Of a stretch of DNA of 64,000 nucleotides, positions 15,875 to 25,287 are shown in pieces. Position numbers and translations under genes: made by a program. The stretch comes from JAWWOW01 sp033851265 (GTDB taxonomy: Bacteria; Actinomycetota; Actinomycetes; JAWWOW01). The first letter of the stretch is position 1, and each line of letters begins with the position of its first letter. The stretch covers positions 372,001-436,000 of the forward strand of contig JAWWOW010000004.1 in NCBI GenBank assembly GCA_033851265.1. Reading direction: 5' to 3'. The notes beneath the pieces were generated by a model. That model saw only the letters and a program-made list of their open reading frames with translations, had not been told where the DNA came from and did no database searches.

Positions 15875-17115
15875 TGGCCGCGGACGGTGACAACAACTGG
15901 GGGGCTCGCCTCTACACCGGCGAGAAGTCCTACAACGTGGTCGGCCGTCGGCGTACGTGGTACGCGATCTCGGGTCTCATCGTGCTGGTCTGCGCGCTGG
16001 CGCTGGTCTTTCGCCCGCTGAACCTCGGTATCGAGTTCAAGGGCGGCGATGTCTTCGAGTTCCCGTCGAAGGGTCACTCGGTGTCCGACGCGCGGGACCT
16101 CGTCGCTGGGTTGGGACATCCGAACCCGATCGTGACGAAGAACTCACAAGGCGTCATCCGTGTGCAGACCGAGCCGATCGAAGGCCCCACGGCCGAGCAA
16201 GAAGTGAAGCAGATCCAGACCGCCATCGGTGCGAAGTTCGGTCTCGACCCCAATGGCAACGACATCTCTGTCCAGCAGGTCGGCCCCACATGGGGCGATC
16301 AGATCACCAAGAAGGCGATCACCAGCCTCATCGTTTTCCTTGTGTTCGTCGTGGGCTTCATCACGGTGCGCTTCGAGTTCAAGATGGCGATCTCAGCACT
16401 CGTCGCGTTGTTGCACGACGTCGTGATCACGATCGGGGTCTACTCCATCGCGGGATTCGAGGTGACCCCGGCCACGGTGATCGGGTTGTTGACGATCCTT
16501 GGTTATTCGCTCTATGACACCGTCGTTGTGTTCGACAAGGTGCGCGAGAACACCGCAGGCATCGTCGGCGGCAACCGGATGACCTACAGCCAGGCGGCAA
16601 ACCTGGCCTTGAACCAGACGCTCGTGCGGTCGATTAACACGTCGGTCATCGCGCTGCTGCCGGTCGCCGGCATCTTGTTCATCGGCGCGTTCGTGCTCGG
16701 GGCTGGGACGCTCAAGGACCTGTCGCTCGCGCTGTTCGTCGGCCTGGCGGCAGGCACTTACTCCTCCATCTTCATCGCCACGCCGCTGCTCGCCGACCTC
16801 AAGGAGCGCGAGCCGCAGATGAAACTGCTCGCGCGCCGGGTCGATGCGCGGATCAGCGCGGGGAAGGCTGCGGGTGCCACGGCCGGAGTTGCGGCGGCTG
16901 CGGCGCCAGCGACAGTGCGCGCGCGGACGGCGACAGCCGTACTTGACCGCGATGATGACGGCGATGACGACGACGCAGACGAGCCCGCGCCGGCGACAAC
17001 GACCGAGCGCCGGGCCACGCAAGGTGGCGGGCAGCAGCAGCGGCGGGCGCAGCAGCAGCGGCGACGTAAGTCGAAGAGCAGCCGCCCCAAGGGCGGGCGC
17101 AAGAAGCGCCGGTGA
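15874..17115 (+). CDS. secF: Protein translocase subunit SecF
   Basis: The 413-residue partner of SecD starts at GTG 15874. It has the first membrane segment at about 30-48, the external domain with GIEFKGGDVFEFPS, and a five-helix block containing SLYDTVVVFDKVREN and RSINTSVIALLPV. The tail beyond about 325 is an Ala-rich stretch, then a run of Asp, then a very basic Gln/Arg/Lys end. This extension is common in actinobacterial SecF. The stop overlaps apt. Confidence 0.96.
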   Translation: MAADGDNNWGARLYTGEKSYNVVGRRRTWYAISGLIVLVCALALVFRPLNLGIEFKGGDVFEFPSKGHSVSDARDLVAGLGHPNPIVTKNSQGVIRVQTEPIEGPTAEQEVKQIQTAIGAKFGLDPNGNDISVQQVGPTWGDQITKKAITSLIVFLVFVVGFITVRFEFKMAISALVALLHDVVITIGVYSIAGFEVTPATVIGLLTILGYSLYDTVVVFDKVRENTAGIVGGNRMTYSQAANLALNQTLVRSINTSVIALLPVAGILFIGAFVLGAGTLKDLSLALFVGLAAGTYSSIFIATPLLADLKEREPQMKLLARRVDARISAGKAAGATAGVAAAAAPATVRARTATAVLDRDDDGDDDDADEPAPATTTERRATQGGGQQQRRAQQQRRRKSKSSRPKGGRKKRR

Positions 17116-17663
17116 GCGACCAGCCGGTCCCGCTCGATTTGGGTGCGCTGCTCGCCGCGCGCGTCCGCGACATCCCCGACTACCCGCAACCAGGGGTGGT
17201 ATTCCGCGACATCACGCCGCTGCTCGCCGACCATGTCGCCTTTGCGGGGGCGGTCGACGCGATGGTCGCGCACTACGGACGCGGCACGATCGACAAGGTC
17301 GTCGGCATCGAGGCCCGTGGCTTCATCGTGGCGGCGCCCGTTGCCTATCACTTCGGAGCGGGATTCGTGCCGGTGCGCAAGCTGGGCAAGTTGCCGGCGG
17401 CGACCTACCAAGAGTCCTACGAGCTCGAATACGCCGCGGCCACTCTCGAGGTCCACTGCGATGCCTTCGAGGCCGGGGACCGCGTCCTCATCGTCGACGA
17501 CGTACTCGCAACCGGCGGCACCGCCGAAGCCACTGCGACATTGGTCGAACGCGCCGGCGGTGTCGTCGTCGGCATCTCCGTGCTGATCGAGCTGACGTTT
17601 CTCGGTGGCCGCGAGCGACTGTCCAAGCACGGTCGTCACGTTCACACGCTGTTGTCGTACTGA
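17112..17663 (+). CDS. apt: Adenine phosphoribosyltransferase
   Basis: The 183-residue salvage enzyme makes AMP from adenine and PRPP. The PRPP loop VLIVDDVLATGGTAEA lies at about 126-141, the family phrase YPQPGVVFRDITPLL near the N-terminus, and the flexible loop with RKLGKLPAATYQESYELEY in the middle. GTG start overlaps secF. The secF-apt-rel order is standard in actinobacteria. Confidence 0.95.
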   Translation: MSDQPVPLDLGALLAARVRDIPDYPQPGVVFRDITPLLADHVAFAGAVDAMVAHYGRGTIDKVVGIEARGFIVAAPVAYHFGAGFVPVRKLGKLPAATYQESYELEYAAATLEVHCDAFEAGDRVLIVDDVLATGGTAEATATLVERAGGVVVGISVLIELTFLGGRERLSKHGRHVHTLLSY

Positions 17664-17738
17664 GCCGCGGCGCACTCGCTACACGGGAGCACGCCGCTCG
17701 GCACCTATCATGGAGGGACGGTCCGGGGAGGTGCCCGC

Positions 17739-20210
17739 GTGCCCAGTGAGATCACCACCGACGAGGTCATGCCCCCCTCGTCGGTCGCGGACGCCCCAGC
17801 GGAGCCAAGCGGCGAGACGCCGGTAGCCAGCCCGCCTGACCTGTCCCCGGCCACTGCGGCTGACCCCGTTCCTGCTGACGCCCTCGACGACGCCGCCGCC
17901 GACAGCGCCACCGAGGGCGCCACCGAGGGCGCCACCGACGCGACCACGTCGACGAGCCGCCGGGTCCGCCGCCGGCTCGCCCGACTCGGTGGCACGGTCC
18001 GGCCCACATCGGGGCCGCCCGAGCTCGCACCGCTGTTCCGCACGTTGCGCGGCACCCACCCCAAGGCCGACCTGCGCATCGTGCAGCGCGCCTACGAAGT
18101 GGCCGAGGAGTGCCACCGCGGGGTGGCCCGGCGCTCCGGTGACCCCTACATCACGCACCCGTTGGCGGTTGCCCAAATCCTTGCCGAGATCGGCATGACC
18201 GAGATCGAGATCGCTGCTGCGCTGCTGCACGACACCGTCGAAGACACGGCGTACACCCTCGACAGCATTCGCGAGGAGTTCGGTGAGCAGGTCGCCGAGC
18301 TCGTCGACGGCGTGACCAAGCTCGACAAGGTGAAGTACGGCGAGCAGGCCGAGGCCGAGACCGTACGCAAGATGGTTGTCGCCATGGCGCGCGACATCCG
18401 GGTGCTGCTCATCAAACTGGCCGACCGGTTGCACAACATGCGCACCCTGCAGTACTTGCAGAAGGAGAAGCAGGAGCAGAAGGCGCGCGAGACACTCGAG
18501 ATCTACGCCCCGCTAGCCCACCGTCTCGGCATCAACACCATCAAGTGGGAGCTCGAGGACCTCTCATTCACCACCTTGTACCCCAAGCGGTACGACGAGA
18601 TCGTGCGCCTCGTTGCGGAGCGAGCACCGTCACGCGACACGTATCTGGCGCAAGTCACTGACCAGGTGACCGCCGACCTGCGCGCGGCAAAACTGAAGGC
18701 GAGCGTCACCGGCCGACCGAAGCACTACTACTCGATCTACCAAAAGATGATCGTGCGGGGCCGCGACTTCGCCGACATCTACGACCTGGTCGGGATCCGC
18801 GTGCTCGTCGAGTCGGTGCGTGACTGCTACGCCGCCCTGGGCACCATCCACGCCAACTGGAACCCCGTGCCGGGGCGGTTCAAAGACTTCATCGCGATGC
18901 CCAAGTTCAACATGTATCAGTCACTGCACACGACCGTCATCGGGCCCGAGGGCAAGCCCGTCGAGATACAGATCCGCACCAACTCCATGCACCGGCGCGC
19001 GGAGTACGGCCTAGCTGCGCACTGGAAGTACAAGGAGGACGGCGACACCGCGACGGCGAGTAAGGGTGGCAAGCCGGCCGACACGGCGACCGACATGGCG
19101 TGGTTGCGGCAGATCCTCGACTGGCAGAAGGAAACCAGCGACCCGGGCGAGTTCCTCGACTCATTGCGCTTCGACCTGCACGCAAGCGAGGTATTCGTGT
19201 TCACCCCGAAGGGTGACCTGCTCGCCCTGCCAACGGACGCGACGCCGGTCGACTTCGCCTACGCGGTCCACACCGAAGTGGGGCACCGGTGTATCGGTGC
19301 ACGTGTCAACGGCCGGTTGGTGCCGTTGGAGAGCACGCTCGAGAACGGTGACGTCGTCGAGGTGTTCACCTCGAAGGCACAGACCGCCGGACCGACCCGC
19401 GACTGGCTCGGCTTCGTCAAGAGCCCCCGTGCCCGCACCAAGATCAAGCAGTGGTTCGCCAAGGAGCGGCGCGAGGATGCCATCGAGGAGGGTAAGGAAG
19501 CCATCAGCCGGGCGATGCGCAAGCAGGGCCTGCCACTGCAGCGACTGATGGCCGGCGAGTCGTTGCCCACTCTTGCCCAAGACCTTCGCTACACGGACGT
19601 ATCCGCGTTGTATGCGGCTGTCGGCGAGGGACATCTGTCAGCGCAGACCGTCGTACAACGACTGTTCCAGTCGATGGGCGGGACCGAAGGCGCGGTAGAA
19701 GACATCGCCGAGACGGCAATGCCGACGCGACCGGCCAAGCCGAGGCCGGTCAGCGACCCCGGTGTTGTGGTCAAGGGCGTTGCCGATGTGTGGGTCAAGC
19801 TGGCGCGCTGCTGCACACCGGTGCCAGGTGACGGCATTCTCGGGTTCGTCACCCGCGGACACGGCGTTTCGGTACATCGCACCGACTGTGTCAACGCCCA
19901 GGCCCTGTCACAGCACGGCGACCGAGTGGTCGAAGTCGAGTGGGCGCCGTCGTCGGCATCGGTGTTCCTCGTCGCAATTCAGGTTGAAGCCCTCGACCGC
20001 ACGCGACTGCTTTCCGACGTCACGCGGGTACTCTCCGACCAACACGTCAACATCTTGTCGGCGTCGGTCACGACTACCCGCGACCGCGTTGCCGTCAGCC
20101 GCTTCACGTTCGAGATGGGCGACACGAAGCACCTCGGACACGTGCTCAACGCGGTGCGATCCGTCGAAGGCGTCTACGACGTCTACCGCGTCACCTCTGG
20201 CAACGCCTGA
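17739..20210 (+). CDS. rel: Bifunctional (p)ppGpp synthetase/hydrolase (Rel)
   Basis: The 823-residue stringent-response enzyme starts at GTG 17739 after GGGGAGG. After an acidic, Ala-rich N-terminal extension (~70 residues), the HD hydrolase domain shows YITHP near 137 and LLHDTVEDT near 162. The synthetase domain follows with GRPKHYYSIYQKM near 324 and RFKDFIAMPKFNMYQSLHT near 380, whose basic RFKD form is that of bifunctional enzymes. The TGS domain is near 485-545, the zinc/conserved-Cys region (KLARCCTPVPGD) near 685, and the C-terminal ACT domain near 745-820. All key motifs are intact, so both making and degrading (p)ppGpp are expected. Confidence 0.97.
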   Translation: MPSEITTDEVMPPSSVADAPAEPSGETPVASPPDLSPATAADPVPADALDDAAADSATEGATEGATDATTSTSRRVRRRLARLGGTVRPTSGPPELAPLFRTLRGTHPKADLRIVQRAYEVAEECHRGVARRSGDPYITHPLAVAQILAEIGMTEIEIAAALLHDTVEDTAYTLDSIREEFGEQVAELVDGVTKLDKVKYGEQAEAETVRKMVVAMARDIRVLLIKLADRLHNMRTLQYLQKEKQEQKARETLEIYAPLAHRLGINTIKWELEDLSFTTLYPKRYDEIVRLVAERAPSRDTYLAQVTDQVTADLRAAKLKASVTGRPKHYYSIYQKMIVRGRDFADIYDLVGIRVLVESVRDCYAALGTIHANWNPVPGRFKDFIAMPKFNMYQSLHTTVIGPEGKPVEIQIRTNSMHRRAEYGLAAHWKYKEDGDTATASKGGKPADTATDMAWLRQILDWQKETSDPGEFLDSLRFDLHASEVFVFTPKGDLLALPTDATPVDFAYAVHTEVGHRCIGARVNGRLVPLESTLENGDVVEVFTSKAQTAGPTRDWLGFVKSPRARTKIKQWFAKERREDAIEEGKEAISRAMRKQGLPLQRLMAGESLPTLAQDLRYTDVSALYAAVGEGHLSAQTVVQRLFQSMGGTEGAVEDIAETAMPTRPAKPRPVSDPGVVVKGVADVWVKLARCCTPVPGDGILGFVTRGHGVSVHRTDCVNAQALSQHGDRVVEVEWAPSSASVFLVAIQVEALDRTRLLSDVTRVLSDQHVNILSASVTTTRDRVAVSRFTFEMGDTKHLGHVLNAVRSVEGVYDVYRVTSGNA

Positions 20211-20213
20211 ACC

Positions 20214-21014
20214 TCACGTCTTGCTCTTGGTGACTGTCACCTTCTCGAGGTAGATCTTCTGTAACGGCGCACCGTCACCCTGATCGCTCGATCCGTCTTG
20301 GCCGATGGCAATGATCCGGTCGAGTACATCCAGCCCTTTGGTGATGTGCCCGACGACAGTGAAGTCCGGCTGAAGGACGCTGTCCCTGTCGACGAGGAAG
20401 AACCCACTGCCGCTGGTATGAGGCGCGGAGGCCTTGGTCATCGCCATCACGCCCTTGACGTATTTAGCGCCGGTCAGGTTCTCCTCGGGCATGGTGAAGT
20501 CCATACCGCCGGTGCCAGCTCCCTGGGGGTCGCCACACTGCAGAATGATCAGCGTCGGTGTTCCCGTGGACCGTGGACAGAACGAGCCGTCGTAGTACTG
20601 CTTGCCCGACAGGAAGTTGATCAGATTGACCGTGCGCGGAGCTTTCGCCGCTTCGAGCGCGACGGTGATGTCACCGCAGGATGTTTGGATCAGCATCGTG
20701 TACTTCGCCGTCTTGTCGATCGTCACCTTTGGCTCGGTCTTGTACGTCGTGGTCTTTGCCGGCGGCGGTTGCGCGCCGTTGCAGGCGATGGCCTGAGGCG
20801 AAGGCGTGGCCGACGGCTTCGCCGTTGCCGTGCTGTCGCCTCCAGCGAGCACGGAGAAGCCGTACGCCCCCCCGCCGAGAAGCAGCAGGACGACAACAAC
20901 CGCCGCTACGACCACGTTGCGTTGCCGCTGACGCGCTCGGCGGCGGGCCAACTCCTGCTGACGACGTAGGTGTCGCTGGCGAGCGAGCTCGCGCTCGCGC
21001 CTCTTACTTGGCAC
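20214..21014 (-). CDS. Membrane-anchored cyclophilin-type peptidyl-prolyl isomerase
   Basis: The 266-residue protein has a very basic cytoplasmic start, one membrane segment (about 33-55), a Ser/Thr/Pro linker, then a cyclophilin fold. Recognisable elements are TSCGDITVALEAAKAPRTVNLI, CGDPQGAGTGG, FTMPEENLTGAKYVKGVMAM and SGSGFFLVDRDS. It should help folding of exported proteins outside the membrane. Convergent with rel, only 3 bp apart. This gene between rel and the MBL/hisS block is typical of actinobacteria. Confidence 0.92.
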   Translation of the reverse strand: MPSKRRERELARQRHLRRQQELARRRARQRQRNVVVAAVVVVLLLLGGGAYGFSVLAGGDSTATAKPSATPSPQAIACNGAQPPPAKTTTYKTEPKVTIDKTAKYTMLIQTSCGDITVALEAAKAPRTVNLINFLSGKQYYDGSFCPRSTGTPTLIILQCGDPQGAGTGGMDFTMPEENLTGAKYVKGVMAMTKASAPHTSGSGFFLVDRDSVLQPDFTVVGHITKGLDVLDRIIAIGQDGSSDQGDGAPLQKIYLEKVTVTKSKT

Positions 21015-21145
21015 CTATTCCTCCTGCTGATGCTCGTGGCGGCGATATTCGACCGGCGTGCGAGTCTAGGTAGCCGGTAGTCTTCCCGTGGATCAGCGGC
21101 CAGCGGATCACTGACAAACACCGTCCCATCGCGGGGAGGACGACC

Positions 21146-21853
21146 GTGCTCGTCGCGGGGTTCCCCGCCGGCTCATTCGGCACGAATTGCTTCGTTGTCG
21201 CGCCCGGGCCCGGCGAGGATTGCATCATCATCGACCCCGGGCAGGACGCCGTCGGCGGGATCGAGGAGATCCTGGCCGAGCACCGGCTCCGCCCGGTCGC
21301 CGTCATCCTCACGCACGGTCACATCGACCACATCTGGTCGGTCGTGCCGGTCTGCGCCGACCACCGGGTCCCGGCGTACATCCACCCGGACGACCGCTAC
21401 ATGTTCACCGACCCGGCCCGTGGCCTGGGCCTGCCGGTGGGGCGGGAAGTCTTTCCCGGTCTGACCCTCGCCGAGCCGGACGACGTTCGACCGCTCGGCG
21501 ACGGCGAAACGCTGCAACTCGGCGGCGTCGAGCTCGTCGTTGATCACGCACCCGGCCATACCGTGGGGTCGGTGACGTTCCGCCTGGCACCTACCGGGGA
21601 GATGGAGCCCGTGTTGTTCTCCGGTGACCTGCTCTTCGCTGGGTCGATCGGCCGCACGGATCTTCCCGGCGGTGACTATCCGACGATCCTGCGGTCGCTG
21701 GCGAAGGTGTGCCTGCCCCTGCCCGACGAGACGATCGTCCTGCCCGGACACATGCAACAGACGACGATCGGGCGAGAGCGCGCGACCAATCCGTTTCTCG
21801 CGGAGGCAGCGGGCCTCGCCGCGGGCGCGCAGCCGCCGAGCCGCGGCCTGTGA
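21146..21853 (+). CDS. MBL-fold metallo-hydrolase (glyoxalase II-like)
   Basis: The 235-residue protein carries the metal-binding signature THGHIDH (residues 56-62), a later His in DHAPGHTVGSV and Asp in LFSGDLLFAGSIGRTDLPGGD, so a two-metal hydrolase site is intact. This resembles YcbL/hydroxyacylglutathione hydrolase-like enzymes. The substrate cannot be read from sequence. GTG start follows GGGGAGG, and the stop overlaps hisS by 4 bp. Confidence 0.9.
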   Translation: MLVAGFPAGSFGTNCFVVAPGPGEDCIIIDPGQDAVGGIEEILAEHRLRPVAVILTHGHIDHIWSVVPVCADHRVPAYIHPDDRYMFTDPARGLGLPVGREVFPGLTLAEPDDVRPLGDGETLQLGGVELVVDHAPGHTVGSVTFRLAPTGEMEPVLFSGDLLFAGSIGRTDLPGGDYPTILRSLAKVCLPLPDETIVLPGHMQQTTIGRERATNPFLAEAAGLAAGAQPPSRGL

Positions 21854-23109
21854 CGCCGTTCCGCACTGCGAAGGGCACCTTCGACTTGGTCCCACCGCGG
21901 TCCGAGATGGTTCTCGCGGTCCGGGACGCACTTGCTGCACCGGTACGCCGGGCCGGCTACTCCTACATCGAGACGCCGACGTTTGAAGAGACGGCGCTGT
22001 TCTCCCGCGGGGTAGGGGAGTCCACTGACATCGTCACCAAGGAGATGTACTCCTTCACCACTCGCGGCGATGACGACGTGACGCTACGACCCGAGGGCAC
22101 CGCTCCGGTGTTGCGGGCCGTTCTGCAGCACCGGCTGCACGAAGCCGTCCTGCCGGTGAAGCTGTGGTACGCCGGATCCTTCTATCGCTACGAACGCCCG
22201 CAAGCCGGCCGGTACCGGCACTTCAGTCAGGTCGGCGCCGAGGCCATCGGCACGGATGACCCCTTGCTCGATGCGGAAATCATCGCGCTCGCCATCGACG
22301 GTTACCGCGACCTCGGCCTGACCGGCGTACGCCTGCTGCTGAACACACTCGGCTGCCGCGAATGCCGACCGGCCTACCGCGACGCACTGCAGGCGTTTCT
22401 CCGTGGCCTGGATCTGGACGCGGACACGCGCAAGCGGGTCGAGATGAACCCGCTTCGCGTGCTCGACGACAAGCGGCCTGACGTACAAAAACAACTCGCA
22501 GATGCACCGTTGCCCAACGACTATCTCTGTGATGCGTGCGCTGCACACCACGCGGCCGTGCAAGTCGCGTTGGCTGACCTCGGGGTGGTGTGGGAGGACG
22601 CACCGCGACTCGTGCGGGGACTCGACTACTACACGCGGACGACATTCGAGTTCCAGCACGACGGTCTCGGTGCGCAGTCAGCCGTCGGCGGCGGCGGCCG
22701 TTACGACGGGTTGGCGGAGGAGATCGGCGGCCCGGCGCTGCCCGGGATCGGGTGGGCATTGGGTGTCGACCGCACGTTGCTTGCGTTGGAGGCGGAGGGC
22801 GTTGAGATCCCAGTGCCGCCGGTGAGCGCGGTATTCGCGGTTCCACTCGGTGATGCGGCGCGCCGCCGGTTGCTCGTCGTCGTCACCGAGTTGCGTCACG
22901 CCGGCATCAGTGCGGACATGGCCTACGGAACACGCGGGCTGAAAGGTGCGATGAAGGCCGCTGATCGTTCGGGAGCGCAGTTCGCCGTCATCGTCGGGGA
23001 CCGAGACATCGAAGCCGGCGAGGCCCAGATCAAGGACCTTACGAGCGGCGAACAGGACGCTGTTCGTCTCGACGACGTCGTTGACACCCTGCGGAAGAAG
23101 CTTTCGTGA
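21850..23109 (+). CDS. hisS: Histidyl-tRNA synthetase
   Basis: The 419-residue class II synthetase starts at GTG 21850, overlapping the MBL stop. The longer frame starting upstream adds only out-of-frame sequence. It shows the N-terminal KGTFDLVPP, motif 1 region YSYIETPTFEE, motif 2 SFYRYERPQAGRYRHFSQVGAE, the histidine-binding RGLDYYTRTTFEF and GGGGRYDGL, and a C-terminal anticodon domain. The stop overlaps aspS. Confidence 0.97.
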   Translation: MTPFRTAKGTFDLVPPRSEMVLAVRDALAAPVRRAGYSYIETPTFEETALFSRGVGESTDIVTKEMYSFTTRGDDDVTLRPEGTAPVLRAVLQHRLHEAVLPVKLWYAGSFYRYERPQAGRYRHFSQVGAEAIGTDDPLLDAEIIALAIDGYRDLGLTGVRLLLNTLGCRECRPAYRDALQAFLRGLDLDADTRKRVEMNPLRVLDDKRPDVQKQLADAPLPNDYLCDACAAHHAAVQVALADLGVVWEDAPRLVRGLDYYTRTTFEFQHDGLGAQSAVGGGGRYDGLAEEIGGPALPGIGWALGVDRTLLALEAEGVEIPVPPVSAVFAVPLGDAARRRLLVVVTELRHAGISADMAYGTRGLKGAMKAADRSGAQFAVIVGDRDIEAGEAQIKDLTSGEQDAVRLDDVVDTLRKKLS

Positions 23110-24902
23110 TCCGCACGCATGAGGCAGGAACGCTGCGCGCAGAGCAAGCGGGCAGTTCCGTCGTACTCGCTGGGTGGGTCGCCCGACGCCGTGACCTCGG
23201 CGGCGTCATCTTCATCGACTTGCGCGACGCGAGCGGCATCGCGCAGGTGGTGTTCCGCGAAGGTGTCCCCGCCGAGCAGGCCCACGCGCTGCGGGCGGAG
23301 TACTGCATCGCAGTGACCGGACAGGTCGCACGCCGACCGGCGGGCAACGAGAACCCGGAGCTTCCGACGGGCGATGTCGAGGTCATTGCCACCTCGCTCG
23401 ACGTGTTGTCCGAGTCCGATCCGCTGCCCTTTCCGATAGACGAGCGGTACGACGTGGGGGAGGAGACCCGTCTCAAGCACCGGTACCTCGACTTACGCCG
23501 CTCCACATCGGCTAATGCCCTCCGCATGCGTTCGGAGCTCAGCCGAATCGCGCGCGACGTGATGGCAGAGCATCGCTTCGTCGAGATCGAGACGCCGTAC
23601 CTCACTCGTTCGACACCCGAAGGTGCACGTGACTTTCTTGTGCCGGTGCGCCTGCAACCTGGTCACTGGTACGCGTTGCCACAGTCACCTCAGTTGTTCA
23701 AGCAACTGCTGATGGTGGGTGGCATGGAGCGCTACTACCAGATCGTGCGGTGTTTCCGCGACGAAGACTTCCGCGCAGACCGGCAACCGGAATTCACGCA
23801 ACTCGACATCGAGATGAGCTTCGTCGATCAGGACGACATCATCGCGGTCGGTGAGGCGGTCCTCCGCCGTGTCTGGCGCGACCTCGTCCAGTACAACGTC
23901 CCGCTACCGATTCCCCGGATGACCTACGCGGACGCGATGGCGCGATACGGGTCTGACAAGCCGGACCTTCGCTTCGGCAACGAGCTCGTCGATCTCACCG
24001 AGTACTTCGCGAGCACGCCGTTCCGTGTCTTCCAGGCGCCGTACGTCGGCGCCGTCGTGATGCCCGGGGGCGCGAAGCAGACGCGCAAGGAGCTCGATGG
24101 CTGGCAGGACTGGGCGAAGGCGCGTGGTGCCCGCGGGCTCGCGTACGTGCTGGTGCAGGAAGACGGTGGACTGGGTGGCCCCATTGCCAAGAACTTGTCC
24201 GACACCGAGCGCGCCGGGCTTGCTGCCGCGGTCGGTGCTTCACCTGGCGACGCGATCTTCTTCGGGGCCGGCGAGCTCGCCACCACCCGCCAACTGCTCG
24301 GTGCCGCACGGCTCGAGATCGGGGATCGGTGCGATCTGATCGACCGCAGTCGCTGGGAGTTCGTCTGGGTTGTGGACGCGCCGATGTTCGAAACCGACGC
24401 GGACGGTGGCTGGACCGCCGTCCATCATCCGTTCACGGCACCGCAGCCGGAATGGGCCGACCGGTTCCACGACGACCCCGGCAACGCGATCGCGCAGGCT
24501 TACGACATCGTCCTGAACGGTTGGGAGCTCGGCGGCGGATCAGTGCGTATTCATCGCCGGGAGATGCAGCAGCGGGTCTTCGATGTCATTGGGCTCACGC
24601 GTGATGAGGCAGAGAGCAAGTTCGGGTTCCTCCTCGATGCGTTCCGTTACGGCCCGCCGCCGCACGGTGGCATTGCGATTGGCTGGGACCGCACTGCGGC
24701 GTTGCTCGCGGGCCATGACTCGATTCGCGACGTCATCGCGTTTCCCAAGACTGCTTCCGGCGGCGACCCGTTGACCGGCGCACCCACACCGATAACAGAG
24801 GCGCAGCGTCGGGAGGCGGGAGTCGATGTGCGGCCGGATGAGCCGGCTCCGCCAGCGAACAAGCCAGGCGCGGAGGTCATCGCGGACGAGCGGCGGAACT
24901 AA
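23106..24902 (+). CDS. aspS: Aspartyl-tRNA synthetase (bacterial type)
   Basis: The 598-residue class II enzyme has an N-terminal OB anticodon domain (VVLAGWVARRRDLGGVIFIDLRD), motif 2 (RYYQIVRCFRDEDFRADRQPEFTQLD), the bacterial GAD insertion (about 285-420) and motif 3 (GGIAIGWDRTAALL). Many actinobacteria use a non-discriminating AspRS with GatCAB. Whether this one does cannot be decided by eye. GTG start overlaps hisS. Confidence 0.97.
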   Translation: MIRTHEAGTLRAEQAGSSVVLAGWVARRRDLGGVIFIDLRDASGIAQVVFREGVPAEQAHALRAEYCIAVTGQVARRPAGNENPELPTGDVEVIATSLDVLSESDPLPFPIDERYDVGEETRLKHRYLDLRRSTSANALRMRSELSRIARDVMAEHRFVEIETPYLTRSTPEGARDFLVPVRLQPGHWYALPQSPQLFKQLLMVGGMERYYQIVRCFRDEDFRADRQPEFTQLDIEMSFVDQDDIIAVGEAVLRRVWRDLVQYNVPLPIPRMTYADAMARYGSDKPDLRFGNELVDLTEYFASTPFRVFQAPYVGAVVMPGGAKQTRKELDGWQDWAKARGARGLAYVLVQEDGGLGGPIAKNLSDTERAGLAAAVGASPGDAIFFGAGELATTRQLLGAARLEIGDRCDLIDRSRWEFVWVVDAPMFETDADGGWTAVHHPFTAPQPEWADRFHDDPGNAIAQAYDIVLNGWELGGGSVRIHRREMQQRVFDVIGLTRDEAESKFGFLLDAFRYGPPPHGGIAIGWDRTAALLAGHDSIRDVIAFPKTASGGDPLTGAPTPITEAQRREAGVDVRPDEPAPPANKPGAEVIADERRN

Positions 24903-24913
24903 CTGCTGATTCG

Positions 24914-25102
24914 CTAGCCGACCTGGCGCCGGTGCGGAGGCAGTGGAGCGACAGTGGAGGCGGGCAGCGAGCGACGTGCCCATAACTCCGGCATCGGCGC
25001 CGGCGTCTCGGTGTTGCATCGGGCCAGGCCGCGGCCAAGGAACAAGCCGACGAGCAGTGACAGGACGGGCCACGCGATCAGGGCCACAACGAGCCAGATC
25101 AT
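24914..25102 (-). CDS. Small single-pass membrane protein
   Basis: The 62-residue product starts with a membrane segment (MIWLVVALIAWPVLSLLVGL region, residues 2-23), has a GRGLARC turn and a proline-rich hydrophilic tail. The charge and hydrophobicity pattern makes it a likely real gene, convergent with aspS and divergent from rarA. Function unknown. Confidence 0.6.
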   Translation of the reverse strand: MIWLVVALIAWPVLSLLVGLFLGRGLARCNTETPAPMPELWARRSLPASTVAPLPPHRRQVG

Positions 25103-25287
25103 GGTGTTGGTGTCCCCCCTGACCTGATCGGCCTAACGGCAACCTGCTCAACGATTCAGTCAAAAGAGCGAAACGGGATCCAGCCGACGCGCCGGCCTTA
25201 TCGACGATAGAAGTGACACACAGTGATGCATGAGGGCTGACTGGGTGACAGACAGAAGGTCCGGCGGGACCGGCATAGGCTCGAAGC